From assembly GCA_014804605.1 (NCBI GenBank), contig JAAUZM010000005.1, positions 127,619-173,128 on the forward strand: 45,510 nt of DNA, written 5' to 3'. The notes beneath the pieces are model-generated. The model saw nothing but the letters and a program-made list of their open reading frames with translations. It searched no databases and was not told the DNA's origin. Positions 33,411 to 43,385 of this stretch are shown here, in pieces (position 1 is the stretch's first letter; each line of letters begins with the position of its first letter). The position numbers were made by a program, and so were the translations under genes. The DNA is from Lachnospiraceae bacterium (lineage in GTDB: Bacteria > Bacillota > Clostridia > Lachnospirales > Lachnospiraceae).

Positions 33411-33439
33411 TTGAAAAAACCCAAATTCAACGCTATAAT
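33411..33439 (+). promoter_or_regulatory. Promoter of the phosphorylase operon
   Basis: TTGAAA (33411-33416) and TATAAT (33434-33439) are 17 bp apart. The leader before the first gene is about 145 nt and contains the inverted repeat ACGGTG...CACCGT, which could be regulatory. Confidence 0.75.
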
Positions 33440-33592
33440 AAATAAAACGGTGCTTTCCCGGAATTCCTATAAAAATAACACACCTAAATATAAAAAATGA
33501 CACCGTAATTTATGCTCAAAATCTATATGATATTGATAGGAGTAACCCGGTAAAAGTCCGATTACTATATTATAACAGGGGGTAACAACCAT

Positions 33593-36307
33593 ATGCGCAA
33601 TGCAGAAATGAAATCGTACGAATTTATGGATCATCAGGGAACTTTTCGGCTGGAGCAGCCGGAGAACGTAAGCTATCTTTATTTTCCCATAGCGGGGGAG
33701 CAGGGATTAAAAGGAGCCGTCACGCCGAGATTAGGCGGTGACTTGAAACGCAGTCAGAATGAATTTGTTTTACAGCCTGTCAGCGCGGAGGAGCTTCATA
33801 ACAACAAATCAACAAGGAATTTCTGGTGCCGGCTTGCTGACGGTGCATGCTTCTCAGCCACGGGCGTTTCGGCGCAGGCGGAAGCGAAGCGCTTTACGGA
33901 CGCACAGGACAGAAGCGTGTTGACTGCAGGGCCTATGTGGCATCAGATCGAACGGGAGATCGCAGAGTACGGCGTGGCTTCCAAAATCACTTCCTTCGTG
34001 CCGGTATCCGAATATTCTGTGGAGATCATGCATGTGGAGATTATAAACCGAGGGGATGAGGCAGTCACACTGACACCTACGGCGGCGGTTCCGCTCTACG
34101 GCAGGAGTGCGGACAACCTGAGGGATCACAGGCATGTGACTTCCTTACTGCACAGAGCCGAGACGACGAAGAACGGCGTTTTGGTTACACCGACACTTTC
34201 TTTTGATGAGAGAGGGCATCAGAAGAATCGGATCACTTACTATGTATGCGGTATGGAGCAGGATGGGACAGCGCCTGTGGGATTCATGCCCGTTGTGGAG
34301 GATTATATCGGCGAGGGCGGCAGCTACGAAAGACCGGAGAGTGTGCTGGCAGAGCGGCCATATGATCCCGCCGGCAGACAGTATGACGGCTATGAGATCA
34401 TCGGTGCCATGAGGTTTGCCCCGGTTACGCTGCAGGCGAAAGAGAGCAGAAGCTATATCATCTTCATCGGTGCGGAAGAGAACAGAGAGATGATTGACGG
34501 GATGTTAGCGACTTTTTGCGATGACGGTAAGGTACAGGAAGCGCTTCAGAATACGAAACAGTACTGGCTGGACAGGATCAATGTGTCCTATGAAACGGCG
34601 GATTCTAATTTTGATAATTTCATGTTCTGGGTGAATTTCCAGCCCATGCTGCGCAGAATCTACGGCTGTTCGTTCCTGCCTCACCATGATTACGGTAAGG
34701 GCGGCAGAGGCTGGCGTGATCTCTGGCAGGATTGTCTGGCACTGTTGATTATGCAGCCGGATGACGTGCGCCAGATGCTTATCGACAATTACGGCGGCGT
34801 GCGGATCGACGGCAGCAATGCCACGATCATAGGCAGCAGACAGGGCGAGTTCATAGCGGATCGTAACAATATCACAAGAGTCTGGATGGATCATGGCTTG
34901 TGGCCGCTTATGACGACTAAGATGTATATAGACCAGACCGGCGATCTGTCGGTTCTGTTAAAAGAGAATACATATTTTAAAGACAAGCAGGAAGCAAGAG
35001 GCACTGACATCGATCAGGCATGGGAAGCCGACGGATCGCCGGTTTTGAAAGATCAGGAAGGCCGTGAATATCTCGGATCCGTATTAGAGCACATTCTGGT
35101 GCAGAATCTTACGGTATTCTACGAGGTGGGCGAGCACAATCACATGCGGCTGCGCGGCGCAGACTGGAACGATGCGCTTGACATGGCGGCGGACAGAGGA
35201 GAGAGTGTGGCATTTACCGCTGCCTATGCGGATAATCTGGATGTGCTGGCGGAGTTGATCGGTCTGCTGCGTGAACGGCTGCAGATGGAGAGCGTGGAAG
35301 TATTAGCGGAGATAGAGCCGTTGTTAGCTTCCGGCACAGAACTGTATGAGGATGCAGAGCAGAAGAGAGCCCTGCTTGCAGATTACTGTAAGAGCATATT
35401 CCATCAGGTATCGGGCAGGAAGGTACAGCTTGACAGTGAACAGGTTCAGGCAAGCCTGCGGGAGAAGGCACAGTGGATCAGAGAACATATTCGCAGAACC
35501 GAGTGGATCGACGGCAAAGACTGCGGATGGTTTAACAGCTATTATGACAATAGCGGACGTCAATGTGAGGGAATCAAGCCCGAAGGTGTACGGATGATGC
35601 TGACGGGACAGGTATTTACCGTGATGTCCGGCACCGCTACCGATGAACAGACCGCGGAGATTGTTAAGGCGGCGGATAAATATTTATATCAGAAGGAAGT
35701 GGGGGGCTATCGCCTGAATACAGACTTTAAGGAATTGAAGACCGATCTGGGCAGGATGTTCGGTTTCGCATACGGGCATAAGGAGAACGGAGCAGTCTTT
35801 TCACACATGACCACAATGTATGCCAATGCGCTCTACAGACGTGGTTTCGGACGGGAAGGATACCGTGCCCTGTACACACTGTACGAGCAGGTGGCGGATT
35901 TTAATACCAGCATGATCTATCCGGGTATTCCGGAGTATTTTAATGACAGAGGAAGAGGCATGTACCATTATCTGACGGGCGCGGCGAGCTGGATGATGCT
36001 GACGGTGATCACGCAGATGTTCGGTGTCAGAGGAAACTGTGGCGATATGATTCTTGCACCGCAGCTTATGAAGGAACAATTCCAGGATGGCCGCGCGGGT
36101 CTCACCCTGAACTTCGGAGGCAAAAGGTGGCATATTGTCTATGTCAATGCGCAGAATGCGGAAGCCGGAACCTATCGAATCGGCAGTGTTACATTAGACG
36201 GCGGGCAGCTTGCGGTGCAGGATAATGAAGTGAGAATTCCGCTCACCGAGATCGAAAAGCTCAGTGAGGACAGCACCCATGAGATCATTGTGGAGCTGCA
36301 GGCATAG
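33593..36307 (+). CDS. GH94 glycoside phosphorylase, laminaribiose phosphorylase-like
   Basis: A 904-residue GH94 inverting phosphorylase: an N-terminal beta-sandwich domain (about 1-290), helical linker and (alpha/alpha)6 barrel. Catalytic Asp lies in GADWNDALD (about 521-529). GRGWRDLWQDCLALL near 370, NYGGVRIDGSNATIIGSRQG and KENGAVFSHMTTMYANALYR (active-site and phosphate region) match the family. These enzymes phosphorolyse beta-glucosyl disaccharides to sugar 1-phosphate without ATP. The closest group I recall is the roughly 900-residue laminaribiose phosphorylase type. Substrate is inferred. It starts the operon with the next two genes, 30 bp upstream of the second. Confidence 0.85.
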   Translation: MRNAEMKSYEFMDHQGTFRLEQPENVSYLYFPIAGEQGLKGAVTPRLGGDLKRSQNEFVLQPVSAEELHNNKSTRNFWCRLADGACFSATGVSAQAEAKRFTDAQDRSVLTAGPMWHQIEREIAEYGVASKITSFVPVSEYSVEIMHVEIINRGDEAVTLTPTAAVPLYGRSADNLRDHRHVTSLLHRAETTKNGVLVTPTLSFDERGHQKNRITYYVCGMEQDGTAPVGFMPVVEDYIGEGGSYERPESVLAERPYDPAGRQYDGYEIIGAMRFAPVTLQAKESRSYIIFIGAEENREMIDGMLATFCDDGKVQEALQNTKQYWLDRINVSYETADSNFDNFMFWVNFQPMLRRIYGCSFLPHHDYGKGGRGWRDLWQDCLALLIMQPDDVRQMLIDNYGGVRIDGSNATIIGSRQGEFIADRNNITRVWMDHGLWPLMTTKMYIDQTGDLSVLLKENTYFKDKQEARGTDIDQAWEADGSPVLKDQEGREYLGSVLEHILVQNLTVFYEVGEHNHMRLRGADWNDALDMAADRGESVAFTAAYADNLDVLAELIGLLRERLQMESVEVLAEIEPLLASGTELYEDAEQKRALLADYCKSIFHQVSGRKVQLDSEQVQASLREKAQWIREHIRRTEWIDGKDCGWFNSYYDNSGRQCEGIKPEGVRMMLTGQVFTVMSGTATDEQTAEIVKAADKYLYQKEVGGYRLNTDFKELKTDLGRMFGFAYGHKENGAVFSHMTTMYANALYRRGFGREGYRALYTLYEQVADFNTSMIYPGIPEYFNDRGRGMYHYLTGAASWMMLTVITQMFGVRGNCGDMILAPQLMKEQFQDGRAGLTLNFGGKRWHIVYVNAQNAEAGTYRIGSVTLDGGQLAVQDNEVRIPLTEIEKLSEDSTHEIIVELQA

Positions 36308-36337
36308 GAAATTCTATTCACCATTGAAAGGAGCATA

Positions 36338-39300
36338 ATGACAGAGATGAAAGAGAATACGGCGGCATACAGAATCGAGAATTACGGGAAACAGTCGGCT
36401 TTTGCCAGTTTCCTGCCGGGAATCAGCGGCGTGAGGGGCATCCCGATCTGGTGCTATTATGTAAACCGTGGACAGGGCGTGGTCAGTTTTGGAGTTGAGA
36501 ATAAGGATCATGCCATCATGGAGTTTTATCCGGCACATCAGGCTTACCAGAATGTAAAAAAGACCGGATTCCGTACTTTTATTAAGAAAGAAGGCAGGGT
36601 ATGGGAGCCTTTCCGGGACGAAAATATCCCGCATAGCATGTGCATCACCATGAACGGTCTGGAGATCGAGGAAAATCATGAGCAGGAAGGAATTGTGACG
36701 AGTGTGTCATATTATACACTGCCGGAAGAAAAGATCGGCGGTCTGGTGCGCAGAGTGTGTGTGAAGAATACCGGCAGTCAGGAGGCGCAGTTGGAGATTC
36801 TGGACGGTATGCCGGCATGCATTCCCTACGGCATCGATCAGGAGAGCCTGAAATTAATGGGACAGACCATGAAGGCGTGGATGCAGGTGGAAGATGTGGG
36901 CGGACATCCCTTTATGCGTGTCCGGGCGAGCACAGTGGATTCCGCAGCGGTGACGGAGATAAACGGCGGTAATTTCTCCATCGGCACACTGGCGGACGGT
37001 ACTATGCTGCAGGCAGTCACCGATCCGGAAGTGATATTTGCATATGATCTGTCTCTGGAGAGACCGGTGGGCTTTATCGAGCATGGATTACAGGAGCTTC
37101 TGGCGATGCCGCAGGTAAATCAGAATCTGGTACCCTGCAGCTTCTACGGAACGCAGGCGAAACTGGCGGCAGGAGAAGAGATCGTGCTCTATGAGCTGAT
37201 CGGGCAAGTGGAAAGTAAGGAACTGCTGGAGGAGTTTGCGGACAGGAAGCCGGATGCGGCATATTTTGAAGAAAAGAAGCAGGTGGCGGACCGTCTGGCG
37301 GAGGATCTGTGCAGACATATCAGAACGAAGACGGCGAATCCTGATTTCGACGCTTACTGTGAGTATACCTATATGGACAATGTACTGCGGGGCGGTTATC
37401 CCATCAAACTGACGGATGACAAGGTCTTCTACGTGTATTCCAGGAAACACGGTGATCTGGAGCGGGATTACAACTATTTCAGTATGCTTCCTGAGTTCTA
37501 TTCTCAGGGCAACGGCAATTTCCGCGATGTGAATCAGAACAGGCGGTGTGATGTGTTCTTTGCGCCTTTTACGGGTCGGGAGAGCATCAAGACCTTCTAC
37601 AGCCTCATTCAGCCTGACGGTTATAATCCGCTGGGAGTGGAGAAAGTCACCTATCGGCTGAATGCTGCGAAGACGGAGGAAATCTTCCGGGATGACAGCG
37701 CACAGGTGAGAGCGAAGCTTTGCGATATGCTCTCTAAGCCTTTTACGCCGGGAGCGCTTTACAGAGAACTGGATAGGTCCGATCGGACGAAAGAGCAGGT
37801 GGAAGAACTCTTTAAGCAGGTTATGACGGAGGCGGAAGGCGTCGTGAACGGTAAGTTCGGTGAGGGCTACTGGTCAGATCACTGGACCTACAACTTAGAT
37901 CTTCTGGAAAGCTACTTGAGTGTTTTCCCGGAGAAAGAGGAAGAACTTCTGTATGAAAAAGTGTACAGTTATTACAGACCTCAGGCAAAAGTAAAGAAAC
38001 GTGCACAGCGCTGTGTGAAAACGGAAAAGGGAATCCGCCAGTACAAGGCGATAGAAGAGCTGGATGTTAAGGATGGGCAGCTGCTTTGTGCGAAGGGAGG
38101 AGAAGGCGATACCATTTACGTTACATTGATGGAGAAGCTTCTGCTTTTGTCAGCGACCAAATTTGCGACGCTGGATGCTTACGGAATGGGCGTGGAGATG
38201 GAGGGCGGCAAGCCCGGCTGGTACGATGCATTAAACGGACTGCCGGCACTGTTCGGCTCCTCTATGGCGGAGAGCTGCGAGCTGGCGAGAAATCTGGAAT
38301 ATACGATACAGGCGTTGAAACGCTATCCGAGAGATGTGGAGGTGCTGGCCGAGCTGGCGGATTTCATAGAACAGATCGATCAGGTCGTAGCGGCGGAGAA
38401 GAAGACGCTGATGACGGAGCAGAAGGTAATGTCCTTCTGGAATCAGATCAATGATGTGAAGGAAGCTTACAGAGATCGGGTCTACGCCGGAGTGAGCGGC
38501 GACGTGAAGAGCCTTTCCGGTGAGAAGCTGGTGCAGATGCTGGGAGAGTGGCATGAGATCGTGCGTAGAGGTATCGAGAAGGCCTGCGAAATGGCAGGCG
38601 GTATCTGCCCCACTTATTTTTCTTATGAAGTGACGGAGTATCGGGAGTGTGAGGATGGCATCATGCCGCTTGATCTTCAGGTAGGAGAGGTGCCGCTGTT
38701 CTTGGAGGGTCCTGTGCGGTATCTGAAATTAGATCAGGCGATGTCCGGAAAACGCAAGCTGTACGAGCATGTGAAAGAGAGCGACCTGTATGACAATAAA
38801 CTGTCCATGTATAAGGTCAATGCCTCTTTGCAGGAGGCTTCCTATGAACTGGGGCGTGCGAGAGCGTTTACGCCGGGATGGCTGGAGAATGAGTCCATCT
38901 GGCTTCATATGGAATATAAATATCTGCTGGAACTGTTAAAATCCGAGATGTATAAGGAGTTCTTCGAAGATTTCGGCAAAGCGGCGATTCCGTTCCTTGA
39001 CAGCAAGGTGTACGGCAGAAGTATCTATGAGAATTCTTCCTTTATTGCCAGCAGTAAGAATCCTAACAGCAGTTATCACGGCAAGGGATTTGTGGCTCGT
39101 TTGAGCGGTTCTACGGTGGAGTTTTTGAACATGTGGATTATTATGATGTTCGGCAGACAGCCTTTTAAGGTATGCGACGGGGAACTTACACTGCAGCTTA
39201 CGCCGGCGCTGCCCGCTTATCTGCTTCAGGAGAACGGCAGTGTGGAAGCGGTATTTATGGGAGAGACGAAGGTGGTCTATCATGTGGGTGAGTGTAAAGA

Positions 39301-39451
39301 TTACATTCCCGATGAGTATCAGATCACGGAGTGCACGCTGGAATATGCGGACGGCAGTAAAGTGAGTGCGCTAAATGGTGTGATAAGCGGCAGTACGGCG
39401 GAAGATGTGCGTGACGGCAAGGTAAGTCGTATTGATGTTACACTCTGCTAG
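36338..39451 (+). CDS. GH94/GH161-like oligosaccharide phosphorylase
   Basis: A 1037-residue relative of GH94 enzymes with a longer chain. The N-terminal sandwich has [20 protein letters not shown]. The helical barrel carries [20 protein letters not shown] (about 625-644), where GWYDAL replaces the ADWND motif of standard GH94 and would hold the catalytic Asp. [18 protein letters not shown] near 902-919 is another conserved block. I believe this motif set fits the GH161 beta-1,3-glucan phosphorylases or a related branch, from memory only. The pair could degrade a beta-glucan: this enzyme the oligomers and the upstream GH94 the disaccharide. AAAGGAG precedes the start. Confidence 0.7.
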   Translation: MTEMKENTAAYRIENYGKQSAFASFLPGISGVRGIPIWCYYVNRGQGVVSFGVENKDHAIMEFYPAHQAYQNVKKTGFRTFIKKEGRVWEPFRDENIPHSMCITMNGLEIEENHEQEGIVTSVSYYTLPEEKIGGLVRRVCVKNTGSQEAQLEILDGMPACIPYGIDQESLKLMGQTMKAWMQVEDVGGHPFMRVRASTVDSAAVTEINGGNFSIGTLADGTMLQAVTDPEVIFAYDLSLERPVGFIEHGLQELLAMPQVNQNLVPCSFYGTQAKLAAGEEIVLYELIGQVESKELLEEFADRKPDAAYFEEKKQVADRLAEDLCRHIRTKTANPDFDAYCEYTYMDNVLRGGYPIKLTDDKVFYVYSRKHGDLERDYNYFSMLPEFYSQGNGNFRDVNQNRRCDVFFAPFTGRESIKTFYSLIQPDGYNPLGVEKVTYRLNAAKTEEIFRDDSAQVRAKLCDMLSKPFTPGALYRELDRSDRTKEQVEELFKQVMTEAEGVVNGKFGEGYWSDHWTYNLDLLESYLSVFPEKEEELLYEKVYSYYRPQAKVKKRAQRCVKTEKGIRQYKAIEELDVKDGQLLCAKGGEGDTIYVTLMEKLLLLSATKFATLDAYGMGVEMEGGKPGWYDALNGLPALFGSSMAESCELARNLEYTIQALKRYPRDVEVLAELADFIEQIDQVVAAEKKTLMTEQKVMSFWNQINDVKEAYRDRVYAGVSGDVKSLSGEKLVQMLGEWHEIVRRGIEKACEMAGGICPTYFSYEVTEYRECEDGIMPLDLQVGEVPLFLEGPVRYLKLDQAMSGKRKLYEHVKESDLYDNKLSMYKVNASLQEASYELGRARAFTPGWLENESIWLHMEYKYLLELLKSEMYKEFFEDFGKAAIPFLDSKVYGRSIYENSSFIASSKNPNSSYHGKGFVARLSGSTVEFLNMWIIMMFGRQPFKVCDGELTLQLTPALPAYLLQENGSVEAVFMGETKVVYHVGECKDYIPDEYQITECTLEYADGSKVSALNGVISGSTAEDVRDGKVSRIDVTLC

Positions 39452-39502
39452 TGCGTGTTCCGGTTTGCGGTAAAGATAACACACCGGGAGGCGTGGAAGA
39501 AC

Positions 39503-40966
39503 ATGAATACATTGTTGATCGTAGAAGATGATAAAATGATCCGTCAGGTGATCAGGACGATCATACGGCGTTCAGATATTGCCGTTTCCAATATTATGGA
39601 GTGCGATGACGGCAGGACGGCATTAGAGATTCTGAAAAAACGCAAAGTGGATGTGATGATCACAGATATCATCATGCCCGGGATGGATGGAATCAGGCTG
39701 GTGCAGGAGATGCAGAAGCTTGCGCATAAGCCGTTTGTGGTGATCGTCAGCGGCTGCGATGATTTTGTCTGTGCGGTACAGCTTCTGCGCATGGGCATCA
39801 GGGATTATATCATGAAACCGATTGAGTCTGAGAGGCTTGTGGAGAGCCTTGGCAGGCTCGATCGGGAGATCAACGAGGACAAACGCAGGGCACGGGAACT
39901 CAGAATGATCGGCTGCCAGCAGCTTAAATATATGATCCTGAATGAGAGTATACCGGAACATGAGGTGCAGACAGTGACCAGCAGCTTTGAGGAACAACTG
40001 CTGGGTCAGGAGTATGTGGTATGTTGTCTGGAGAATATCGCCGGGGAGGACGAGGACAGCGAGAGCTATCTCTGTCTGGGTGAGATCGAAAACAACCGTA
40101 TCTATGTTGTTGGATGGGACAATAAAGACCTTCTGTTAAAAAACGAATTGAGGGACTGTCATGTGGGAGTCAGCAGAGTGCACTGCGGTGTAGTACAGCT
40201 ACGGACTGCGTACCGCGAGGCGAAGTCGGCAAGAAAAGAGGCGTTCCTGTGCGTCAGACACGAAGTGGAATACAGTGGGGAGCAGCCGGAAGATCAAGGC
40301 GGGCCGGATGAAGAGAAGATCCGGCAGATCGCGCAATTGCTCGGAACCGATAAGGGCGTAGCGGCGCTTAAAATGGCAGAGCAGTATTTCGCGAAGATCA
40401 GGCGGGAAGGGTATTCCTGCGATATGCTGTATATGAGTGTCAATATGCTGATCAATGAGATCTGCCGAATCTATCGAAACGTACTGCAGGAAGACGAGAA
40501 GGAGCTGATCGGATTCAGGGATATCTATCGGTTTGCCCACAGCGAAGAACTGATGGAGGAAGTGATCGGATGGATGATCGGGTTTCGGGAGAAGATCAGC
40601 GAGGAATTTGACGACTATAAGAACAGATCTAAAGTGGATATGGCGATTGCCTATATCCGAAACAATTATGATAAAGATTTAAACATGGCAGTGGTATCTA
40701 ACCATGTTTCTATGAATTATTCTCTTTTTTCTTATGCATTCAAACAATATACCGGTCATAATTTCGTGAGCTATTTAAAGGAGCTCAGAGTAGATGAGGC
40801 GAAACGCCTGCTGGCGGAGACTGATATGCGTGTGATCGAAATCAGCCGTCGGGTTGGTTATGAGAATGAGAAGCACTTTATGAAGACTTTTAAGAGTCAA
40901 TGCGGGATTTCTCCTACGGAGTATAGGAGGAATATGCAGTTTGGGGAGAGAGTGCGGAGTGTCTAA
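39503..40966 (+). CDS. YesN-like response regulator (REC plus AraC HTH)
   Basis: A 487-residue two-component regulator. The N-terminal receiver (about 1-120) has the acidic pocket EDD near residue 8, the phosphoacceptor Asp in VMITDIIMPGMDG near 56 and the conserved Lys in DYIMKPIES near 105. The middle is a variable region, and the C terminus is an AraC-type double helix-turn-helix (about 385-480: MAVVSNHVSMNYSLFSYAFK, VIEISRRVGYENEKHFMKTF). The start at 39503 fits GGGAGG...GGAAG upstream. It is the third gene of the phosphorylase operon and likely its activator. No sensor kinase gene is beside it. The stop codon lies in the flank of palindrome R4. Confidence 0.9.
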   Translation: MNTLLIVEDDKMIRQVIRTIIRRSDIAVSNIMECDDGRTALEILKKRKVDVMITDIIMPGMDGIRLVQEMQKLAHKPFVVIVSGCDDFVCAVQLLRMGIRDYIMKPIESERLVESLGRLDREINEDKRRARELRMIGCQQLKYMILNESIPEHEVQTVTSSFEEQLLGQEYVVCCLENIAGEDEDSESYLCLGEIENNRIYVVGWDNKDLLLKNELRDCHVGVSRVHCGVVQLRTAYREAKSARKEAFLCVRHEVEYSGEQPEDQGGPDEEKIRQIAQLLGTDKGVAALKMAEQYFAKIRREGYSCDMLYMSVNMLINEICRIYRNVLQEDEKELIGFRDIYRFAHSEELMEEVIGWMIGFREKISEEFDDYKNRSKVDMAIAYIRNNYDKDLNMAVVSNHVSMNYSLFSYAFKQYTGHNFVSYLKELRVDEAKRLLAETDMRVIEISRRVGYENEKHFMKTFKSQCGISPTEYRRNMQFGERVRSV

Positions 40967-41140
40967 GACGGACGCACAGAGGGAAGCTAATATCTACGGA
41001 ACCGCGCTTTCGCTCCGTAAAAAGCGTAGCAGATGCTAAACTCGTGAGTTGCTTTGCAACTCAGGACCTCGTTAAGCACTGACGCTTTTTAAGGGGTTCC
41101 TTAAGATATTAGCTTCCCTCTGTGCTGGGTGCTGGCTATG
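40960..41140 (-). repeat. Palindromic repeat element, copy R4 (inverted relative to R1-R3)
   Basis: The core spans 40974-41125 (152 bp). GCACAGAGGGAAGCTAATATCT pairs with AGATATTAGCTTCCCTCTGTGC, followed by GGAACC/GGTTCC, AAAAAGCGT/ACGCTTTTT and GAGTTGCtttGCAACTC. The flanks GTCTAAGACGG and CTGGGTGCTGGC match those of R3 in reverse orientation. It lies directly after the regulator gene. Confidence 0.9.
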
Positions 41141-41210
41141 ATTGAATAGGAACAATATGTTATTATCCTCTGAGAAATCGATATTGTAGATTTCCTTTTT
41201 ATATGGTAGT

Positions 41211-41909
41211 ATGTTAAATGCATCAGAGTGTTTGAAGTATCTGAGGATTTTGGCTCATGGTTCGCGGGAATTGAGGAGTATGAGGAAGCAGGTCGTACAA
41301 GGGTTTCACAGTTTTAAGGGAAAAATATATAGGGTTTTCGGACAGGACGGGGAGCGGGAGCAGCAGGAGGAGCTTTCCCGGGCGGAGACCGCAGATCTCG
41401 GGAATCAGGATATGCATGGGACGGGGCAGGATGCATTCGATAAGCTGGTCGAGCGAAGAGACTTCGAGCGGATTGTCGATGAGGAACTGCGCGCCGGGCA
41501 TAGTCAGGGATGTCTTCTTGTGAGCAATGTGGACCGGTTCAGAGAAGTGTGTGAAATCTACGGACAGGATACGGGCAATGCTGTCCTGCGGCGTGTAGTG
41601 GAGGTGCTTTTCTGCTCGTTTGCGGAAGCAGTCTGTATGAGCAGACAGGGCAGAGATACTTTTGCCATATGGCTGTCCGGTGTTTCGGCCGCGAACACGA
41701 CGCTGCTTTATCGGCGGGCTGGAGAGGTCAACGACGTGCTACTGCATCCGGCAGGAGAGCTTCCGCCGGTGACGCTGAGTATCGGCATGGCTTTCGGCGA
41801 TTCGGCGGAGAATTGCAGAGAGCTTGGCAAGAAGGCAGTCAGGGCGTTGAATCATGTCAAAGAGAGCGGAAGGTGCGGCTGTGAGATCTATGACAGGCAC
41901 GGAAGATGA
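41211..41909 (+). CDS. Degenerate GGDEF-domain protein
   Basis: A 232-residue protein. Residues 75-230 follow a diguanylate-cyclase (GGDEF) fold (FERIVDEELRAGHSQGCLLV, SNVDRFREVCEIYGQDTGNAVLRRV, LSIGMAFGDSAENCRELGKKA) but the GGDEF loop reads QGRDTF and the N-terminal Asp context is SNVDRF. Synthesis of c-di-GMP is therefore unlikely, and it may act as a GTP or c-di-GMP sensor. The N terminus (1-70) is basic and helical. The start is uncertain: ATG at 41211 has a poor ribosome binding site, and 41280 is an alternative. Confidence 0.7.
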   Translation: MLNASECLKYLRILAHGSRELRSMRKQVVQGFHSFKGKIYRVFGQDGEREQQEELSRAETADLGNQDMHGTGQDAFDKLVERRDFERIVDEELRAGHSQGCLLVSNVDRFREVCEIYGQDTGNAVLRRVVEVLFCSFAEAVCMSRQGRDTFAIWLSGVSAANTTLLYRRAGEVNDVLLHPAGELPPVTLSIGMAFGDSAENCRELGKKAVRALNHVKESGRCGCEIYDRHGR

Positions 41910-41978
41910 TGATTTGATGATTAAGAGCAGAGAATCTGAGCTGCTTTTGTAAGATAATAAACAGGAGAGGAGAATGTT

Positions 41979-43385
41979 ATGGGCGGATTTTTTGGTGTGG
42001 CTTCTAAACAGGACTGCGTATTTGACTTATTTTTCGGGACGGATTATCATTCGCACCTTGGAACGAGGCGGGCCGGTATGGCGGTATACAGCAAGGAGGA
42101 AGGCTTCGACCGGGCGATCCATAATATCGAGAATGCTCCTTTCCGTACGAAATTTGATAAAGATGCCAATACCATGCACGGTAGTTTCGGCATAGGCTGC
42201 ATATCTGATTATGAACCACAGCCGCTGATCATTCGCTCCCATCACGGAACTTATGCAATCACGACGGTGGGCAAAATCAATAATAAAGACGAGATCGTGA
42301 AGGAACTTTTCAGGAGCGGTCACGCTCATTTTCTGGAGATGAGCGGCGGGGATATTAATGCTACGGAGCTGGTGGCGGCGGTCATAAACCAGAGGGATAA
42401 TCTGATAGAGGGTATCCGCTATGCGCAGGAATTGATCGACGGGTCCATGACCATGCTGCTCATGACGCCGAAGGGAATCTATGCAGCGAGAGACCGATAC
42501 GGGCGCACGCCGGTGACCGTGGGGAAGAAGGAAGATGCATACTGTGTCTCTTTTGAGAGTTTTGCTTATCTGAATCTGGGGTATGAACCGGAACGGGAAC
42601 TGGGACCCGGCGAGATTGCGATTATCACACCGGAAGGCATGAAGTCTCTGGTGGCTCCGGGTAAAGATATGAAGATCTGTACCTTCCTGTGGATCTATTA
42701 CGGCTATCCCTCTTCTTCCTATGAGGGAATAAGCGTGGAACAGATGCGCTACAACTGCGGCGCCATGCTGGCGAAACGGGATGATGCGCATCCGGATATT
42801 GTGGCGGGAGTGCCGGATTCCGGAACCGCACATGCGATCGGCTATGCCAATGAGTCGGGGATTCCTTTTTCCAGACCTTTTATCAAATATACGCCCACAT
42901 GGCCGCGCTCCTTTATGCCTACGATTCAGAGTCAGCGCAATCTGATTGCTAAGATGAAGCTGATTCCCGTGCATGATCTGATCAAGGACAAAAGTCTGCT
43001 GCTGATCGACGATTCCATTGTGCGCGGTACACAGCTTCGGGAGACAACGGAATTCCTCTATCACAGCGGTGCGGGAGAGGTACATATCCGGCCGGCATGC
43101 CCGCCGCTTCTGTTTGGCTGTAAATATTTGAATTTTTCTCGTTCGACTTCGGAGATGGAGCTGATCGCACGCCGTGTAATCAGCGAGATGGAGGGAGAGA
43201 ACAAGTATCCGAATCTGTCGGTCTACGCTGATCCTGACAGCACGGAGTATAGTGAGATGTTAGAAAAAATAAGAGAGAAGCTGAACTTCACTTCTCTCAG
43301 GTATCATCGTCTGGATGATATGATCGCCTCCGTCGGGATAGATAAGTGCAAACTGTGCACCTACTGCTGGGACGGACGTGAATAA
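41979..43385 (+). CDS. purF: Amidophosphoribosyltransferase paralog lacking the N-terminal catalytic Cys
   Basis: A 468-residue PurF homologue. Ordinary PurF starts Met-Cys-Gly and uses that Cys to hydrolyse glutamine. This one begins MGGFFGVASKQDC, so residue 2 is Gly. The usual glutamine-binding region is also altered (SHLGTRRAGMAVY instead of LQHRGQ). The PRPP loop LLIDDSIVRGTQ near residues 340-351 is intact. Late cysteines (RPACPPLLFGCKY, DKCKLCTYCWDG) resemble iron-sulfur ligands of the Bacillus enzyme. It may work with ammonia or have a new role. AGGAGA lies before the start, with no upstream alternative. The 3' end overlaps the SDR gene by 25 bp. Confidence 0.85.
   Translation: MGGFFGVASKQDCVFDLFFGTDYHSHLGTRRAGMAVYSKEEGFDRAIHNIENAPFRTKFDKDANTMHGSFGIGCISDYEPQPLIIRSHHGTYAITTVGKINNKDEIVKELFRSGHAHFLEMSGGDINATELVAAVINQRDNLIEGIRYAQELIDGSMTMLLMTPKGIYAARDRYGRTPVTVGKKEDAYCVSFESFAYLNLGYEPERELGPGEIAIITPEGMKSLVAPGKDMKICTFLWIYYGYPSSSYEGISVEQMRYNCGAMLAKRDDAHPDIVAGVPDSGTAHAIGYANESGIPFSRPFIKYTPTWPRSFMPTIQSQRNLIAKMKLIPVHDLIKDKSLLLIDDSIVRGTQLRETTEFLYHSGAGEVHIRPACPPLLFGCKYLNFSRSTSEMELIARRVISEMEGENKYPNLSVYADPDSTEYSEMLEKIREKLNFTSLRYHRLDDMIASVGIDKCKLCTYCWDGRE

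Noticed and set aside
42027-43085. 352-residue minus-strand frame antisense to the purF-like gene
   Set aside because: Long frames opposite GC-rich coding DNA are common. It has a His/Arg/Ile-rich composition and no start signal.
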